Source of the DNA: Sulfurirhabdus sp043759595
GTDB lineage: Bacteria > Pseudomonadota > Gammaproteobacteria > Burkholderiales > SMCO01
Direction: 5' to 3'
DNA length: 64,000 nucleotides
Assembly (NCBI GenBank): GCA_043759595.1
Contig: JAYVLG010000204.1
Span: 8,082-72,081, forward strand
Under the pieces are notes generated by a model that saw nothing but the letters and a program-made list of their open reading frames with translations, was not told the origin of the DNA and searched no databases. Position numbers and translations under genes: made by a program. This document shows, piece by piece, positions 6,933-16,589 of this stretch. Each line of letters opens with the position of its first letter. Position 1 is the stretch's first letter.

Positions 6933-9752
6933 TTATTGTTGAAGTGCAGCCTTTAAATACTTTCCTGTGTGGCTTATTGGGTTGGCAGCTACATCTTCAG
7001 GCGTCCCTTCTGAAATAATTCTTCCGCCGCCATCTCCTCCTTCCGGTCCCAAATCAATCACCCAGTCTGCTGTTTTAATCACATCCAGATTGTGTTCTAT
7101 GACAACTACGCTATTGCCATGATCCCTTAGTCGGTGCACTACTTTCAATAACAAATCTATATCGTGAAAATGCAAACCAGTCGTAGGCTCATCTAAAATA
7201 TAAAGCGTTCGGCCGGTGTCTCGTTTAGATAGTTCAAGTGAAAGTTTAACGCGCTGTGCTTCACCTCCGGAAAGCGTGGTTGCAGATTGTCCCAGCGTAA
7301 TATAGCCCAAGCCGACATCCAGCAAGGTGTAAAGTTTGCGCGCTACAATCGGTACGGCACTAAAAAATTCGTGTGCTTTTTCAACGGTCATTTGCAGTAC
7401 TTCGTGAACATTTTTTCCTTTATACAGAATTTCAAGGGTTTCTCTGTTGTATCGCTTACCGTGACATACATCGCATGGGACATAGATATCCGGTAGGAAA
7501 TGCATTTCTACCTTGATGACGCCATCACCTTGGCAAGCTTCGCAACGTCCGCCTTTGACGTTGAATGAGAATCGGCCTGGGCCATATCCGCGTTCGCGTG
7601 CCTGGGGTACCCCTGCAAATAGTTCACGTATTGGGGTAAACAGTCCTGTATAGGTTGCCGGGTTTGAACGTGGAGTTCGTCCAATGGGGCTTTGGTCAAC
7701 GTTGATAACCTTGTCGAAAAACTCAAGTCCGTGGATTGCTTCATGGGGTGCTGGCTCTGCATTGCTGCCATATAAATGGCGTGCTATTGCGTGATATAAG
7801 GTGTCATTTATTAAAGTGGATTTACCAGATCCGGATACGCCAGTCACGCACACTAACAGCCCTACCGGCAGATTCAAATCTACATTCTTGAGGTTATTGC
7901 CAGTTGCACCTATGATTTGCAACATGCGGTCCGGATCAGGTTTGTTTCGCTTGGCTGGGATGGCTATGCTGCGCTTGCCACTCAAGTAGAGTCCAGTCAG
8001 GGATGCCGGGTTGTCCAGGATGTCTTGTGGTACACCCTCTGCGATAAGTTGGCCGCCATGCTCGCCTGCTCCTGGTCCCATGTCGACGATATAGTCTGCA
8101 GCCAGTATGGCATCTTGATCGTGTTCAACTACGATGACGGAATTACCCAAGTCTCGCAGGTGTTTTAGTGTATCCAGCAGGCGGTCGTTATCTCGCTGAT
8201 GGAGGCCGATTGATGGTTCATCCAGTACATACATTACGCCGGTTAATCCGGAACCGATTTGTGAAGCCAGTCGAATGCGTTGCGCTTCTCCACCAGATAA
8301 TGTATCTGCTGAGCGGTCCAGTGAGAGGTAATCCAGGCCGACATTGTTGAGGAATTGCAATCTGCTGGCAATTTCTTTAATGATTCTTTCGGCGATTGCT
8401 TGTTTTTGCCCTTCAAAATAGATGGTTTGAAAAAGTGTAAGTGCTAACTTTAATGACATGCCACTTATTTCATAAATGGATTTTTTGTCCACAAGCACAT
8501 TGCGGGCCTCAATGCGCAGTCTGGTCCCGTTGCATTCAGGGCAAGGACAGCCATTCAGGTATTTGGACAGTTCCTCACGGACTGCATTGGAATCGGTTTC
8601 TTTGTAACGACGTTCAAAGTTGTGAATAATGCCTTCAAAGGGGTGCGCGCGAGTTTGCATGCCTCCTTTTTCTCCAAGGTATTTGAATTTAATTTCTTCT
8701 TTCCCGCTTCCATAGAGGAGCAGATGTTGTGTTTGTTCAGGCAGTTCTTCGAATGGAATTTCAAGATCAAATCCAAAGTGCATGCTTAAACTTTGCAGCA
8801 TCTGATAGTAAAACTGATTACGTCTGTCCCAGCCCTTTATTGCACCAGAGGCGAGGCTCAGGTGAGGAAATGCTACGATGCGTTTCGGGTCAAAAAAACT
8901 GATTTGGCCTAAGCCATCGCATTTTGGGCAGGCACCCATCGGGTTGTTAAAAGAAAACAGTCGTGGTTCAAGTTCTGCAAGTGAGTAGTTACATTGTGGG
9001 CAGGCAAATTTGGCCGAGAATAAATGTTCGATGCCTGAATCCATTTCGACTGCGAGTGCTTTGCCATCAGAGTGGCGAAGTGCAGTTTCAAAAGACTCTG
9101 CGAGGCGCTGCTTGATATCCGGGCGAACTTTGACGCGGTCTACAACCACATCTATCGTATGTTTTTTGTTTTTATCCAGTTTAGGTAAATTGTCTATCTC
9201 ATAAGCCTGCCCATCAATGCGAAGACGAACAAACCCTTGTGCGCGTAATTCCTCTATCAGATCATGTTGTTCTCCTTTCCTGCCTGCAACAAGGGGGGAA
9301 AGGATCATGAGTTTGGTGTCTTCTGGCAACTGCAAGACATGGTCAACCATTTGAGATACGCTTTGTGAGGACAGACCGATTTTGTGTTCTGGACAATGTG
9401 GGTCACCAACCCGTGCGTAAAGCAGACGAAGGTAGTCATGAATTTCCGTGATCGTGCCGACGGTAGAGCGGGGATTGTGAGACGTCGCTTTTTGTTCTAT
9501 GGATATGGCTGGTGATAATCCTTCAATCAGGTCAACGTCTGGTTTTGCCATCAGTTGTAAAAACTGACGTGCATAGGCAGATAACGACTCTACATATCGG
9601 CGTTGCCCCTCAGCGTAAAGGGTGTCGAAAGCTAGTGAGGACTTACCTGAGCCAGATAATCCTGTTATGACAACCAGTTTGTTTCTGGGGATATCTAGAT
9701 TGATGTTTTTGAGATTGTGGGTGCGGGCACCACGGATTTTAATGTATTCCAT
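6933..9752 (-). CDS. uvrA: Excinuclease ABC subunit A
   Basis: 939 aa, full length for UvrA, the damage-recognition ATPase of nucleotide excision repair. The first ATPase has Walker A GLSGSGKSSLAF, zinc module CPQCNYSLAELEP...CPKCDG, and signature LSGGEAQRIRLASQIG with DEPSIGLHQRD. The second has GVSGSGKSTLINDTLY, zinc motif CEACQGDG...CDVCHG, and LSGGEAQRVKLS with DEPTTGLHFHD. It is divergent from the downstream MFS gene; uvrA beside a YajR-like transporter and ssb is a frequent betaproteobacterial arrangement. No clear SOS box was identified in the 146-base divergent spacer. Confidence 0.98.
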   Translation of the reverse strand: MEYIKIRGARTHNLKNINLDIPRNKLVVITGLSGSGKSSLAFDTLYAEGQRRYVESLSAYARQFLQLMAKPDVDLIEGLSPAISIEQKATSHNPRSTVGTITEIHDYLRLLYARVGDPHCPEHKIGLSSQSVSQMVDHVLQLPEDTKLMILSPLVAGRKGEQHDLIEELRAQGFVRLRIDGQAYEIDNLPKLDKNKKHTIDVVVDRVKVRPDIKQRLAESFETALRHSDGKALAVEMDSGIEHLFSAKFACPQCNYSLAELEPRLFSFNNPMGACPKCDGLGQISFFDPKRIVAFPHLSLASGAIKGWDRRNQFYYQMLQSLSMHFGFDLEIPFEELPEQTQHLLLYGSGKEEIKFKYLGEKGGMQTRAHPFEGIIHNFERRYKETDSNAVREELSKYLNGCPCPECNGTRLRIEARNVLVDKKSIYEISGMSLKLALTLFQTIYFEGQKQAIAERIIKEIASRLQFLNNVGLDYLSLDRSADTLSGGEAQRIRLASQIGSGLTGVMYVLDEPSIGLHQRDNDRLLDTLKHLRDLGNSVIVVEHDQDAILAADYIVDMGPGAGEHGGQLIAEGVPQDILDNPASLTGLYLSGKRSIAIPAKRNKPDPDRMLQIIGATGNNLKNVDLNLPVGLLVCVTGVSGSGKSTLINDTLYHAIARHLYGSNAEPAPHEAIHGLEFFDKVINVDQSPIGRTPRSNPATYTGLFTPIRELFAGVPQARERGYGPGRFSFNVKGGRCEACQGDGVIKVEMHFLPDIYVPCDVCHGKRYNRETLEILYKGKNVHEVLQMTVEKAHEFFSAVPIVARKLYTLLDVGLGYITLGQSATTLSGGEAQRVKLSLELSKRDTGRTLYILDEPTTGLHFHDIDLLLKVVHRLRDHGNSVVVIEHNLDVIKTADWVIDLGPEGGDGGGRIISEGTPEDVAANPISHTGKYLKAALQQ

Positions 9753-9898
9753 ATGTTTCTGCTGTATTGGGCGATTAATTTAGAACAACTGGTTGCCTGG
9801 GTATTTCATTGGTCGACTACCCATTGCGAGAGATTGGTTACGTAAGGTTACCTAACCTGCTAATATACGCAATTTTGGTTGTTTTGCCCAATCTCAAT

Positions 9899-11278
9899 AT
9901 GACTCATACAGAAAAAATGTCTCCAGTAGAGGTGCGTGCCAGTATTAGTCTGGCAAGCATTTATGGTTTGCGTATGTTGGGTATGTTTTTGATTTTACCG
10001 GTTTTTGCTATTTATGCCGAGCATTTGCCGGGTGGACAAAACCATACATTAATCGGGTTTGCATTAGGGGCTTATGGCCTGACTCAAGCCTTGTTGCAAC
10101 TGCCTTTTGGAATGGCATCGGATCATTTTGGGCGCAAACGAGTCATTTATTTTGGCTTGCTGTTGTTTGCCATAGGCAGTTTCGTCGCGGCTTCAGCTAG
10201 CGATCTGTATATGATCATTATTGGACGTTCCATACAGGGCGCGGGGGCAATTTCTGCTGCGGTTACAGCATTAACGGCCGATCTGACACGCGAAGAACAT
10301 CGCACGAAAGCGATGGCCATGATAGGCATGACGATTGGAATTACTTTTGCATTGTCGCTCATATTGGGCCCTGCTTTTTATCATTTGATTGGTATGCCTG
10401 GGATTTTTGCCATGACTGGCGGGTTGGCGTTGCTTGCCATTCTGGTAGTCAAGTATGCAGTGCCCAATCCACAAATCAGCCGATTCCATTCAGATGCGGA
10501 GGCTGTGCCCGGTAAGTTGAAGGATGTGCTGCGGGATAAACAGTTGTTGCGTCTAAATTATGGCATCTTCGTGGTGCATGCAGCGCAAATGGCTATGTTT
10601 ATGGTGGTTCCTTTTGCATTGAAAGAAACAGGTGGTATAGACGCTAATCACCATTGGCAAATTTATCTCCCGGTGATGATCGTCTCTTTTCTTATTATGA
10701 TCCCCGCAATAATATATGGTGAAAAAAATGCGCGTCTGAAGCCTGTGTTTGTTGGTGCAATCGGGTTAATGTTGCTGGCACAAGTAGGCTTTGTGTTCAT
10801 GATTCATAATTTCTGGGGTATTGTTTTGATGCTGGTTGCGTATTTCATCGCATTTAATGTGCTGGAAGCGAGTCTGCCCTCTCTGATTTCAAAAATTGCG
10901 CCAGCAGCAAGTAAAGGTACAGCGATGGGGGTGTATAATACATTCCAGTCTCTTGGGCTGTTTTTAGGTGGCACGATGGGGGGGTATCTTTCTCATCGGT
11001 TCGGGTATTCTGCAGTATTTATATTTGGCGCGGGATTAACAGCTATCTGGCTGGTTTTTGCTTTAGGGATGACAGCGCCACCGGCAGTGAAAAGTCGTAT
11101 GTTCCATATAGGTGAAATGAGTGTGGAAAATGCAAGTAAACTTGCACAAAGGCTTGCTGATTTAAAAGGTGTAGTAGAAGCGGTTGTGCTTTCTGAAGAA
11201 GGTGTCGCTTACCTGAAGGTGGATATGAAACATTGGGATGAGCAGGGTGTTAATGAATTGATTGCGAGGGCAAACTAA
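9899..11278 (+). CDS. MFS efflux transporter with C-terminal YAM-like domain (YajR type)
   Basis: 459 aa from ATG 9899; an in-frame upstream start (9809) would add a non-homologous leader, and ATG 9917 is a possible alternative. Twelve hydrophobic segments are visible, with the MFS motif A form GMASDHFGRKRVIY after helix 2. Beyond the last helix about 60 residues (MFHIGEMSVENASKLAQRLA onward) form a soluble alpha/beta domain like the ferredoxin-fold YAM domain of YajR. The substrate is unknown. The stop codon directly abuts the ssb start, so the two genes probably share an mRNA. Confidence 0.85.
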   Translation: MTHTEKMSPVEVRASISLASIYGLRMLGMFLILPVFAIYAEHLPGGQNHTLIGFALGAYGLTQALLQLPFGMASDHFGRKRVIYFGLLLFAIGSFVAASASDLYMIIIGRSIQGAGAISAAVTALTADLTREEHRTKAMAMIGMTIGITFALSLILGPAFYHLIGMPGIFAMTGGLALLAILVVKYAVPNPQISRFHSDAEAVPGKLKDVLRDKQLLRLNYGIFVVHAAQMAMFMVVPFALKETGGIDANHHWQIYLPVMIVSFLIMIPAIIYGEKNARLKPVFVGAIGLMLLAQVGFVFMIHNFWGIVLMLVAYFIAFNVLEASLPSLISKIAPAASKGTAMGVYNTFQSLGLFLGGTMGGYLSHRFGYSAVFIFGAGLTAIWLVFALGMTAPPAVKSRMFHIGEMSVENASKLAQRLADLKGVVEAVVLSEEGVAYLKVDMKHWDEQGVNELIARAN

Positions 11279-11773
11279 ATGGCGTCAGTAAACAAGGTAA
11301 TTCTGGTTGGTAATCTGGGTAAGGATCCCGAGGTGCGTTATATGCCGAGTGGAGAAGCCATCGCCAATATCACTGTGGCGACTACGGATTCATGGAAAGA
11401 CAAGTCCGGCGAGAAGCAGGAGCGTACTGAGTGGCATCGCGTGGCATTTTTTGGCAAGCTGGCGGAAATTGCAGGTGAGTACTTGAAAAAGGGTAGCCAG
11501 GTGTATGTTGAAGGTCGTTTGCAAACCCGTAAATGGCAAGATAAAGAAGGTCAGGATCGGTATACCACTGAAATTGTTGCGGACCGTATGCAAATGCTAG
11601 GCAGTCGAAGTGGTGGTGGCGCAGGGATGGGTAATATGGACAGAGAAGCGGGTGAATCTTTTGAAGGTACTGCAGCGCCTGGAAATGGTGGATCGGCAGC
11701 AAAAAGTAGCGCTAAAGCGCCAGCAAAGAGCAGCGGTGGGTTTGATGATTTTGAGGATGATATTCCGTTTTGA
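11279..11773 (+). CDS. ssb: Single-stranded DNA-binding protein
   Basis: 164 aa. The OB fold occupies about residues 1-110 (MASVNKVILVGNLGKDPEVR, then TEWHRVAFFGKLAEIAGEYL). A Gly/Ala/Ser-rich linker leads to the acidic tip DDFEDDIPF, which recruits repair and replication partners. There is no gap to the MFS stop codon, so translation is probably coupled to the MFS gene. A terminator follows. Confidence 0.97.
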   Translation: MASVNKVILVGNLGKDPEVRYMPSGEAIANITVATTDSWKDKSGEKQERTEWHRVAFFGKLAEIAGEYLKKGSQVYVEGRLQTRKWQDKEGQDRYTTEIVADRMQMLGSRSGGGAGMGNMDREAGESFEGTAAPGNGGSAAKSSAKAPAKSSGGFDDFEDDIPF

Positions 11774-11810
11774 CAATCACCATTAGTTAAAATCTAAATG
11801 TTTCTATAAG

Positions 11811-11834
11811 AGCCCCATCTACTGGGGCTTTTTT
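11811..11834 (+). terminator. Intrinsic terminator after ssb
   Basis: AGCCCC, loop of seven bases, GGGGCT, then a run of T. It lies 38 bases after the ssb stop. The remaining bases up to the next gene at 12100 are AT-rich with no other gene visible and presumably hold the promoter of the response regulator. Confidence 0.9.
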
Positions 11835-12099
11835 ATACATTAAGGATAGGCTACGCTATTCTTGTTTTTGATCTGATATCGCATTGATAGTGCATATGCT
11901 CTATTTCAAAACGTACTATTTTGGAGTAGGTTAAAAATAAAGTTAAAGCCAATATAAAAATTGATTTGGCTTGGAAGACCTGCAAGCATTCAGCCTGGAT
12001 TTATATTTATGCTGAAATTTGTCGAGTATAGCTAACGAATATTGTGAACTCGGGCGTTTTTGGGTCATTTTTTAAATTCAACAAGTAATAATCAGTCTA

Positions 12100-12744
12100 A
12101 TGAAAATTCTGTTAGCCGATGATCATGCTTTATTTCGTGAAGGCTTAAAATATGTCCTGAATGGATTGGATAGCCATGTCGATGTCTTAGAGGCAGGTGA
12201 CAGCTTGACAGCTATTAATCTTGCCAGGGATCACTCTGATCTTGATCTGGCCTTGCTTGATCTTAATATGCCTGGGATGGACGGGTTCCAGGCTTTGATC
12301 TCGTTTCGGGAGCAGTTTTCTGCATTACCTGTAGTGATGCTTTCAGCTTCGGAATCCCGGCATGATGTCCAGAAAGCACTGGATATGGGTGCTTCCGGGT
12401 TTATATCTAAATCTGCTTCGGGCAAGATTATGTTAAGTGCAGTCAGATTGGTGTTATCAGGCGGGGTGTATTTACCTCTTATGATGCTTGGGCAAAATCA
12501 TGTGCCCGGGCACGCTTTCTCTAGTTCGGATAGCCCTGCAAATCTGACAGAGCGGCAGTTGGACGTGCTTTTGTTGTTGGCCCAAGGCAAGCCGAATAAA
12601 TTGATCGCAAGAGAGCTTGGGATTACCGAGGGGACTGTTAAAATCCATATGGCGGCGATTTTCCGCGCGCTAAATGCAAGTAATAGAACAGAAGCAGTTA
12701 TTGCATCGCAGAAATTCTCATTTTCCACTTTATTGCCTGTTTGA
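12100..12744 (+). CDS. NarL/FixJ-type response regulator
   Basis: 214 aa. The receiver domain (about 1-120) starts MKILLADDHALFREGLKYVL, with the phosphoacceptor at D54 in LALLDLNMPGMDGF and the conserved lysine in FISKSASG. The LuxR-type helix-turn-helix (about 148-208) reads LTERQLDVLLLLAQGKPNKL then GITEGTVKIHMAAIFRALNA. It is a transcription factor switched by phosphorylation. The hybrid histidine kinase at 13564 is a plausible partner, since only one small gene on the opposite strand lies between them. Target genes are unknown. Confidence 0.9.
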   Translation: MKILLADDHALFREGLKYVLNGLDSHVDVLEAGDSLTAINLARDHSDLDLALLDLNMPGMDGFQALISFREQFSALPVVMLSASESRHDVQKALDMGASGFISKSASGKIMLSAVRLVLSGGVYLPLMMLGQNHVPGHAFSSSDSPANLTERQLDVLLLLAQGKPNKLIARELGITEGTVKIHMAAIFRALNASNRTEAVIASQKFSFSTLLPV

Positions 12745-12927
12745 AAAATTATTGCGGTCATCTTTTCTGGTAACGCGGTTTTCAATTGTAATGGTTTGTA
12801 CAATCAAGCGCTGTGTAATGGCCGCTGTAATTGGTTGTCAATAGAATTATATAGCCATTTATCGATAGCTATGCAACTGCAGGTTTAGGGCAATACCTCT
12901 AACAAGAGGCTGTGGAATCCCACGCAT

Positions 12928-13203
12928 TTATTCTATTCCAGTTAAACGATTATCGTCATTATCTTTGCTGGAAGGGGTGGCTTTTGTTGCATGCATCGTT
13001 GGTGAGTCTTCTATCGGAGTTGCCTGTTTAGCAACTTGGCTTTCTTCTTTTTTGGGAAGTGCGGATGTATCGTTGTTGGTCATTTGATCATTTGCTGGTG
13101 CATCAAATGAATCCATTTGATCTTTATCATTGCAATCATCTGCAATCGACAGGGTTGTGTAGCCGATTAGTAAAGCGCATAAAATGGCTGAATATTTTTT
13201 CAT
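12928..13203 (-). CDS. Small secreted protein of unknown function
   Basis: 91 aa. An excellent ribosome binding site (AGGAGG, six bases before ATG) and an N-terminal signal peptide (MKKYSAILCALLIGYTTLSI-ADD) support a real gene. The mature part is hydrophilic, rich in Asp, Asn, Ser and Thr, and probably disordered; no family is recognised. It lies between a response regulator and a hybrid kinase but on the opposite strand, so a link to them is only positional. Confidence 0.6.
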   Translation of the reverse strand: MKKYSAILCALLIGYTTLSIADDCNDKDQMDSFDAPANDQMTNNDTSALPKKEESQVAKQATPIEDSPTMHATKATPSSKDNDDNRLTGIE

Positions 13204-13563
13204 GATAACCTCCTGTTAAAATTTAAATTTAGAAAATCCCACATTAACCTGCTTACCCTCATTCAGGATATTTTTGCAGTTTGTTTGCTTAATTGTCATT
13301 ATGCAGGATTCATTTCAGATTGATATTCAGCATTTGGTCTAGTTGAGCTATAACATAAGTCATATGTCGAAAGTTATAGAATGTTTGGTGTTCATCATGG
13401 GCATGGAAAGTTAAAGGCAATTTCTCGTATTTGTCAGCGTTGGTTTTATTCCTGTCCATATTAAAAAACTATGGCGGTGTGCCTTATTGCAATCAGATGC
13501 GTAATCCCATTCTGAATGTTCCACATTGCAGTAATCGATTGAATACACAAAGGTTGTTCCGTC
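13204..13563. other. Intergenic region upstream of the hybrid kinase
   Basis: 360 bases between the divergent small secreted gene and the kinase. No credible gene, tRNA or strong hairpin is seen; the short frames on the minus strand overlap the kinase start and lack ribosome binding sites. It should hold the promoters for both flanking genes, but none could be assigned with confidence. Confidence 0.5.
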
Positions 13564-15495
13564 ATGAAGTACTGTAAAATCCGATCGCGTGTTATGTTTC
13601 TTGCGCTTGCGCCAGCAACCATAATTGCTGTTCTGCTGACCTTGTATTTTACCAATAGCAAGATTAATGATCTTGAATCCAGTTTGCATGAAAGAGGCAT
13701 GGTAATCGCTCGTCATCTTGCAACGGCCAGCGAGTTTGGTGTGGTTACAGGTGATGCAAATCAGTTGCTGAATTTACTTGATGCGACTTTGCGGGAAAGC
13801 GATGTCTATAGTGGGGCAATTGTGGATACTCACTCTAATCTGATTGCAGGAAAAGGTGATGCTGTTTCACGGTTGGTCAGGCTTGCCTCAGCCAGCAAGA
13901 TGGAGCGTATTGATGTGGTTGATGCGGATGATTTATTGATTTTTCGTTCTCCTGTTATTTTGATTGAGCCGCAATCTGATGATTTCATGCAACTCTATTC
14001 GGATAATGCTGGTATTGAGAAAATGTCTCGATCGGGTTCTTTCATAGGGGTGGCTTTGGTTGCCATGTCTCGAAGGCATACCATGGAGATGCGGAATAAA
14101 ATGTTGTGGAACGGGATGCTGATCGTTGGTATTGGGTTGTTGTTGACCTGGATGGTAGCGCTTGCAATGGGCAGGAGCGTGACACGACCTATCCGGAAGC
14201 TTTCTCATGCGGTGGAACGGCTTGCTGAAGGGTATCTTGATACGCGGGTTGATGCTGATTCAGGGGGCGAGATTCTGGCGCTGGAAACCGGGGTGAATAA
14301 AATGGCGGCTTCATTGCAGCATTCTCAGGAAATTTTGCAACTAGGCATTTCAGAGGCAACGAGAGAGTTAATAGAACAGAAAGAGGAAGCTGAGCGTGCA
14401 AATATTGCAAAATCGCGATTTCTGGCAGCCGCCAGTCATGATCTGCGACAGCCAATGCATTCTTTAGGGTTGTTTGTTGGCGCTTTAAAGGAGCGCATCA
14501 ATTATCCCGAGGTAAGTGCGATTGTCGGCAATATAGAAGAATCTGTGGTTTCCATGAATATGCTGTTCAATGCGTTACTGGATATTTCCAGGCTGGATGC
14601 GGGCGCGGTGCATCCTGAACCTGAAGATTTTGCAATCAATGGTGTGCTGGATAGAATGCGTATGGAATTCAGGCCCCAAGCTGTTGAGAAAGGCTTGAAG
14701 TTCAGGGTGATGCCATGCAGAGCCATTGTCAGAACAGACAGGCTGATGCTTGAAAGGATTCTGCTAAACCTGGTTTCTAATGCGATTAGGTATACTCGGG
14801 AAGGCGGGGTGCTGGTTGGTTGTCGACGGGTAGGTGGTGAAAAGATCCGGATCGAAGTCTGGGATACTGGAATAGGTATTCCCAAAGCTTCATTTAATGA
14901 TGTGTTTCAGGAGTTTTATCAGTTAGGAAATGTTGAACGAGACCGTAATAAAGGCTTGGGACTTGGGCTGGCGATAGTAAATCGATTGGGGAAAATGCTT
15001 AATGCACATATCACTGTCCGATCGGTGGTAGAGAAGGGGTCTGTGTTTTCCTTTGAGTTACCATTGGGGTTAAAGGAACTGGAAGGAAATAATGCAGCAT
15101 TACTTCTTGAAAAGAATGCAGGCAGGCTGGAATTATTTGTGGTGGTAGTAGATGATGATTCGATTGTGCTCGCAGGTACGATAGCGTTGCTTCAATCATG
15201 GGGGTGTGAGGTCATTGCTGCCGATTCTGGGCAGAAAATTGTGAATAAACTGCTCGGTCAGTCCAGAGTGCCGGATGTGGTGCTTGCTGATTATCGTTTG
15301 GCACAAGGCGAGGACGGGGTGAACGTGATTCAAGCTATTCAGGCAATTTATTCGAAACTAATCCCAGGGGTTTTGATATCCGGGGATATGGAATCAGATC
15401 GTCTACGTCAGGCACTTGCAAGTGGTTTTGCAATGCTGCACAAGCCGGTTTCACCATCAAAGCTGCGGGCGATGCTTATGCATATCTCAATGTAA
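13564..15495 (+). CDS. Hybrid sensor histidine kinase with C-terminal receiver
   Basis: 643 aa. An N-terminal transmembrane helix (about 12-32) and a second near 183-205 enclose a periplasmic sensor of about 150 residues. HAMP (about 205-255) and a coiled coil lead to HisKA with the phosphoacceptor H292 in AASHDLRQPMHSLGLF. The HATPase_c domain shows the N box (LLNLVSNAIRYT), DTGIGIP and GLGLGLAIV. The C-terminal receiver (about 520-640) has D576 in VLADYRL and the lysine in LHKPVSPSKL. The HDLRQP form is typical of hybrid kinases that partner with stand-alone NarL-type regulators, as found nearby at 12100. The signal is unknown. Confidence 0.9.
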   Translation: MKYCKIRSRVMFLALAPATIIAVLLTLYFTNSKINDLESSLHERGMVIARHLATASEFGVVTGDANQLLNLLDATLRESDVYSGAIVDTHSNLIAGKGDAVSRLVRLASASKMERIDVVDADDLLIFRSPVILIEPQSDDFMQLYSDNAGIEKMSRSGSFIGVALVAMSRRHTMEMRNKMLWNGMLIVGIGLLLTWMVALAMGRSVTRPIRKLSHAVERLAEGYLDTRVDADSGGEILALETGVNKMAASLQHSQEILQLGISEATRELIEQKEEAERANIAKSRFLAAASHDLRQPMHSLGLFVGALKERINYPEVSAIVGNIEESVVSMNMLFNALLDISRLDAGAVHPEPEDFAINGVLDRMRMEFRPQAVEKGLKFRVMPCRAIVRTDRLMLERILLNLVSNAIRYTREGGVLVGCRRVGGEKIRIEVWDTGIGIPKASFNDVFQEFYQLGNVERDRNKGLGLGLAIVNRLGKMLNAHITVRSVVEKGSVFSFELPLGLKELEGNNAALLLEKNAGRLELFVVVVDDDSIVLAGTIALLQSWGCEVIAADSGQKIVNKLLGQSRVPDVVLADYRLAQGEDGVNVIQAIQAIYSKLIPGVLISGDMESDRLRQALASGFAMLHKPVSPSKLRAMLMHISM

Positions 15496-15619
15496 TGCGT
15501 TTTGTAGTTGATGCATATAGCCATATTTAATTCAACCTCTTGAAAAGAAGGAGTCTTGACCAAATTTGAAAGGCATAGCTATCAGGTTAGGGTATAATTT
15601 TGTTTTTTAGGGGGTTGTT

Positions 15620-15871
15620 ATGCCGATTTATGAGTATAAATGTACTGAATGTGGCTTTCAGAAAGAAGTTATTCAGAAAATGAGTGATGCAACGCTGACG
15701 ACTTGCCCAGAGTGTGGCAAGGAGACATTTAGCAAACTGGTGACGGCTGCTGGTTTTCAGTTAAAGGGGAATGGCTGGTATCAGACCGATTTCAAGGGTG
15801 GATCTTCCAGTAAAAAAGAGGAAGCAGCACCGGCTCCCACAGGATGTGCCGGGGGTACTTGTCATTCCTAA
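15620..15871 (+). CDS. FmdB/CxxC zinc-ribbon family small protein
   Basis: 83 aa. MPIYEYKCTECGFQKEVIQK carries the first CxxC and CPECGKETFSKLVTAAGFQ the second, followed by the family's FQLKGNGWYQTDF and a low-complexity tail ending in CAGGTCHS. Members are putative regulatory zinc-ribbon proteins of uncertain role. A TATAAT box at 15593-15598 lies 21 bases before the start and may be the promoter of the following FmdB-DUF502-aspS block. Confidence 0.85.
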   Translation: MPIYEYKCTECGFQKEVIQKMSDATLTTCPECGKETFSKLVTAAGFQLKGNGWYQTDFKGGSSSKKEEAAPAPTGCAGGTCHS

Positions 15872-15872
15872 T

Positions 15873-16496
15873 ATGAAACGGTATTTTATTACCGGTTTGC
15901 TGGTTTGGGTGCCTCTGGTGATTACCTTGTGGGTGCTGAATTTGATCATTGGCATGATGGACATGAGTCTGCTGCTATTGCCAACAGCTTATCAGCCAGT
16001 ACATGTTCTCGGGATGAACATTCCAGGATTGGGTGTTATTCTGACCGTCGCAGTGATCTTGTTGACGGGGCTGTTTACAGCCAATATGATTGGTCAGCGT
16101 CTGATTGCTTTCTGGGAATCCGTGCTTGGACGCATACCTGTTGTCAAGACGATTTATCATGGTGTCAAGCAGGTAAGTGATACCCTTTTTTCAGGGAATG
16201 GCGATTCTTTTCGCAAGGTGCTGCTGGTGCGTTATCCTCACCCTCAAGCCTGGTCACTTGCATTCCAGACATCTGTGCCAGGTAAAGATGTGAGTGGTAA
16301 GCTGGATGGCGAATATGTGGGAGTGTTTATCCCGACAACCCCCAGTCCCGTCAACGGTTTTTACTTTTTTGTCAAAAAGAGTGAAGTAATCGAACTGGAT
16401 ATGGGTGTTGACCAGGCGCTTAAATACATTATTTCCATGGGGGTCGTGGCGCCGCCAGATAAAGATTTATCGGTAAAGCCGGCACCGAATAATTAA
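15873..16496 (+). CDS. DUF502 family membrane protein
   Basis: 207 aa from ATG 15873, which begins MKRYFITGLLVWVPLVITLW; upstream in-frame codons read through the FmdB-like gene and are excluded. Two transmembrane helices (about 6-28 and 53-75) are followed by a soluble domain with GRIPVVKTIYHGVKQVSDTL and VGVFIPTTPSPVNGFYFFV, typical of DUF502. The molecular function is not established. It starts 1 base after the FmdB-like stop codon and precedes aspS, a common betaproteobacterial order. Confidence 0.85.
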   Translation: MKRYFITGLLVWVPLVITLWVLNLIIGMMDMSLLLLPTAYQPVHVLGMNIPGLGVILTVAVILLTGLFTANMIGQRLIAFWESVLGRIPVVKTIYHGVKQVSDTLFSGNGDSFRKVLLVRYPHPQAWSLAFQTSVPGKDVSGKLDGEYVGVFIPTTPSPVNGFYFFVKKSEVIELDMGVDQALKYIISMGVVAPPDKDLSVKPAPNN

Positions 16497-16589
16497 CAAG
16501 GTTTTGAGAAGAGGCAGGATTCGCAACAGGAGCTCATCCTTTGCAAGTCCTGTCTTTATTATTTTTGAATAGTTGGTGTGAACAAAATT

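Noticed and set aside
9753..9898. SOS (LexA) box before uvrA
   Set aside because: No CTGT-N8-ACAG type site was found in the divergent spacer; the small symmetric GGTTAC/GTTACC motifs do not match.
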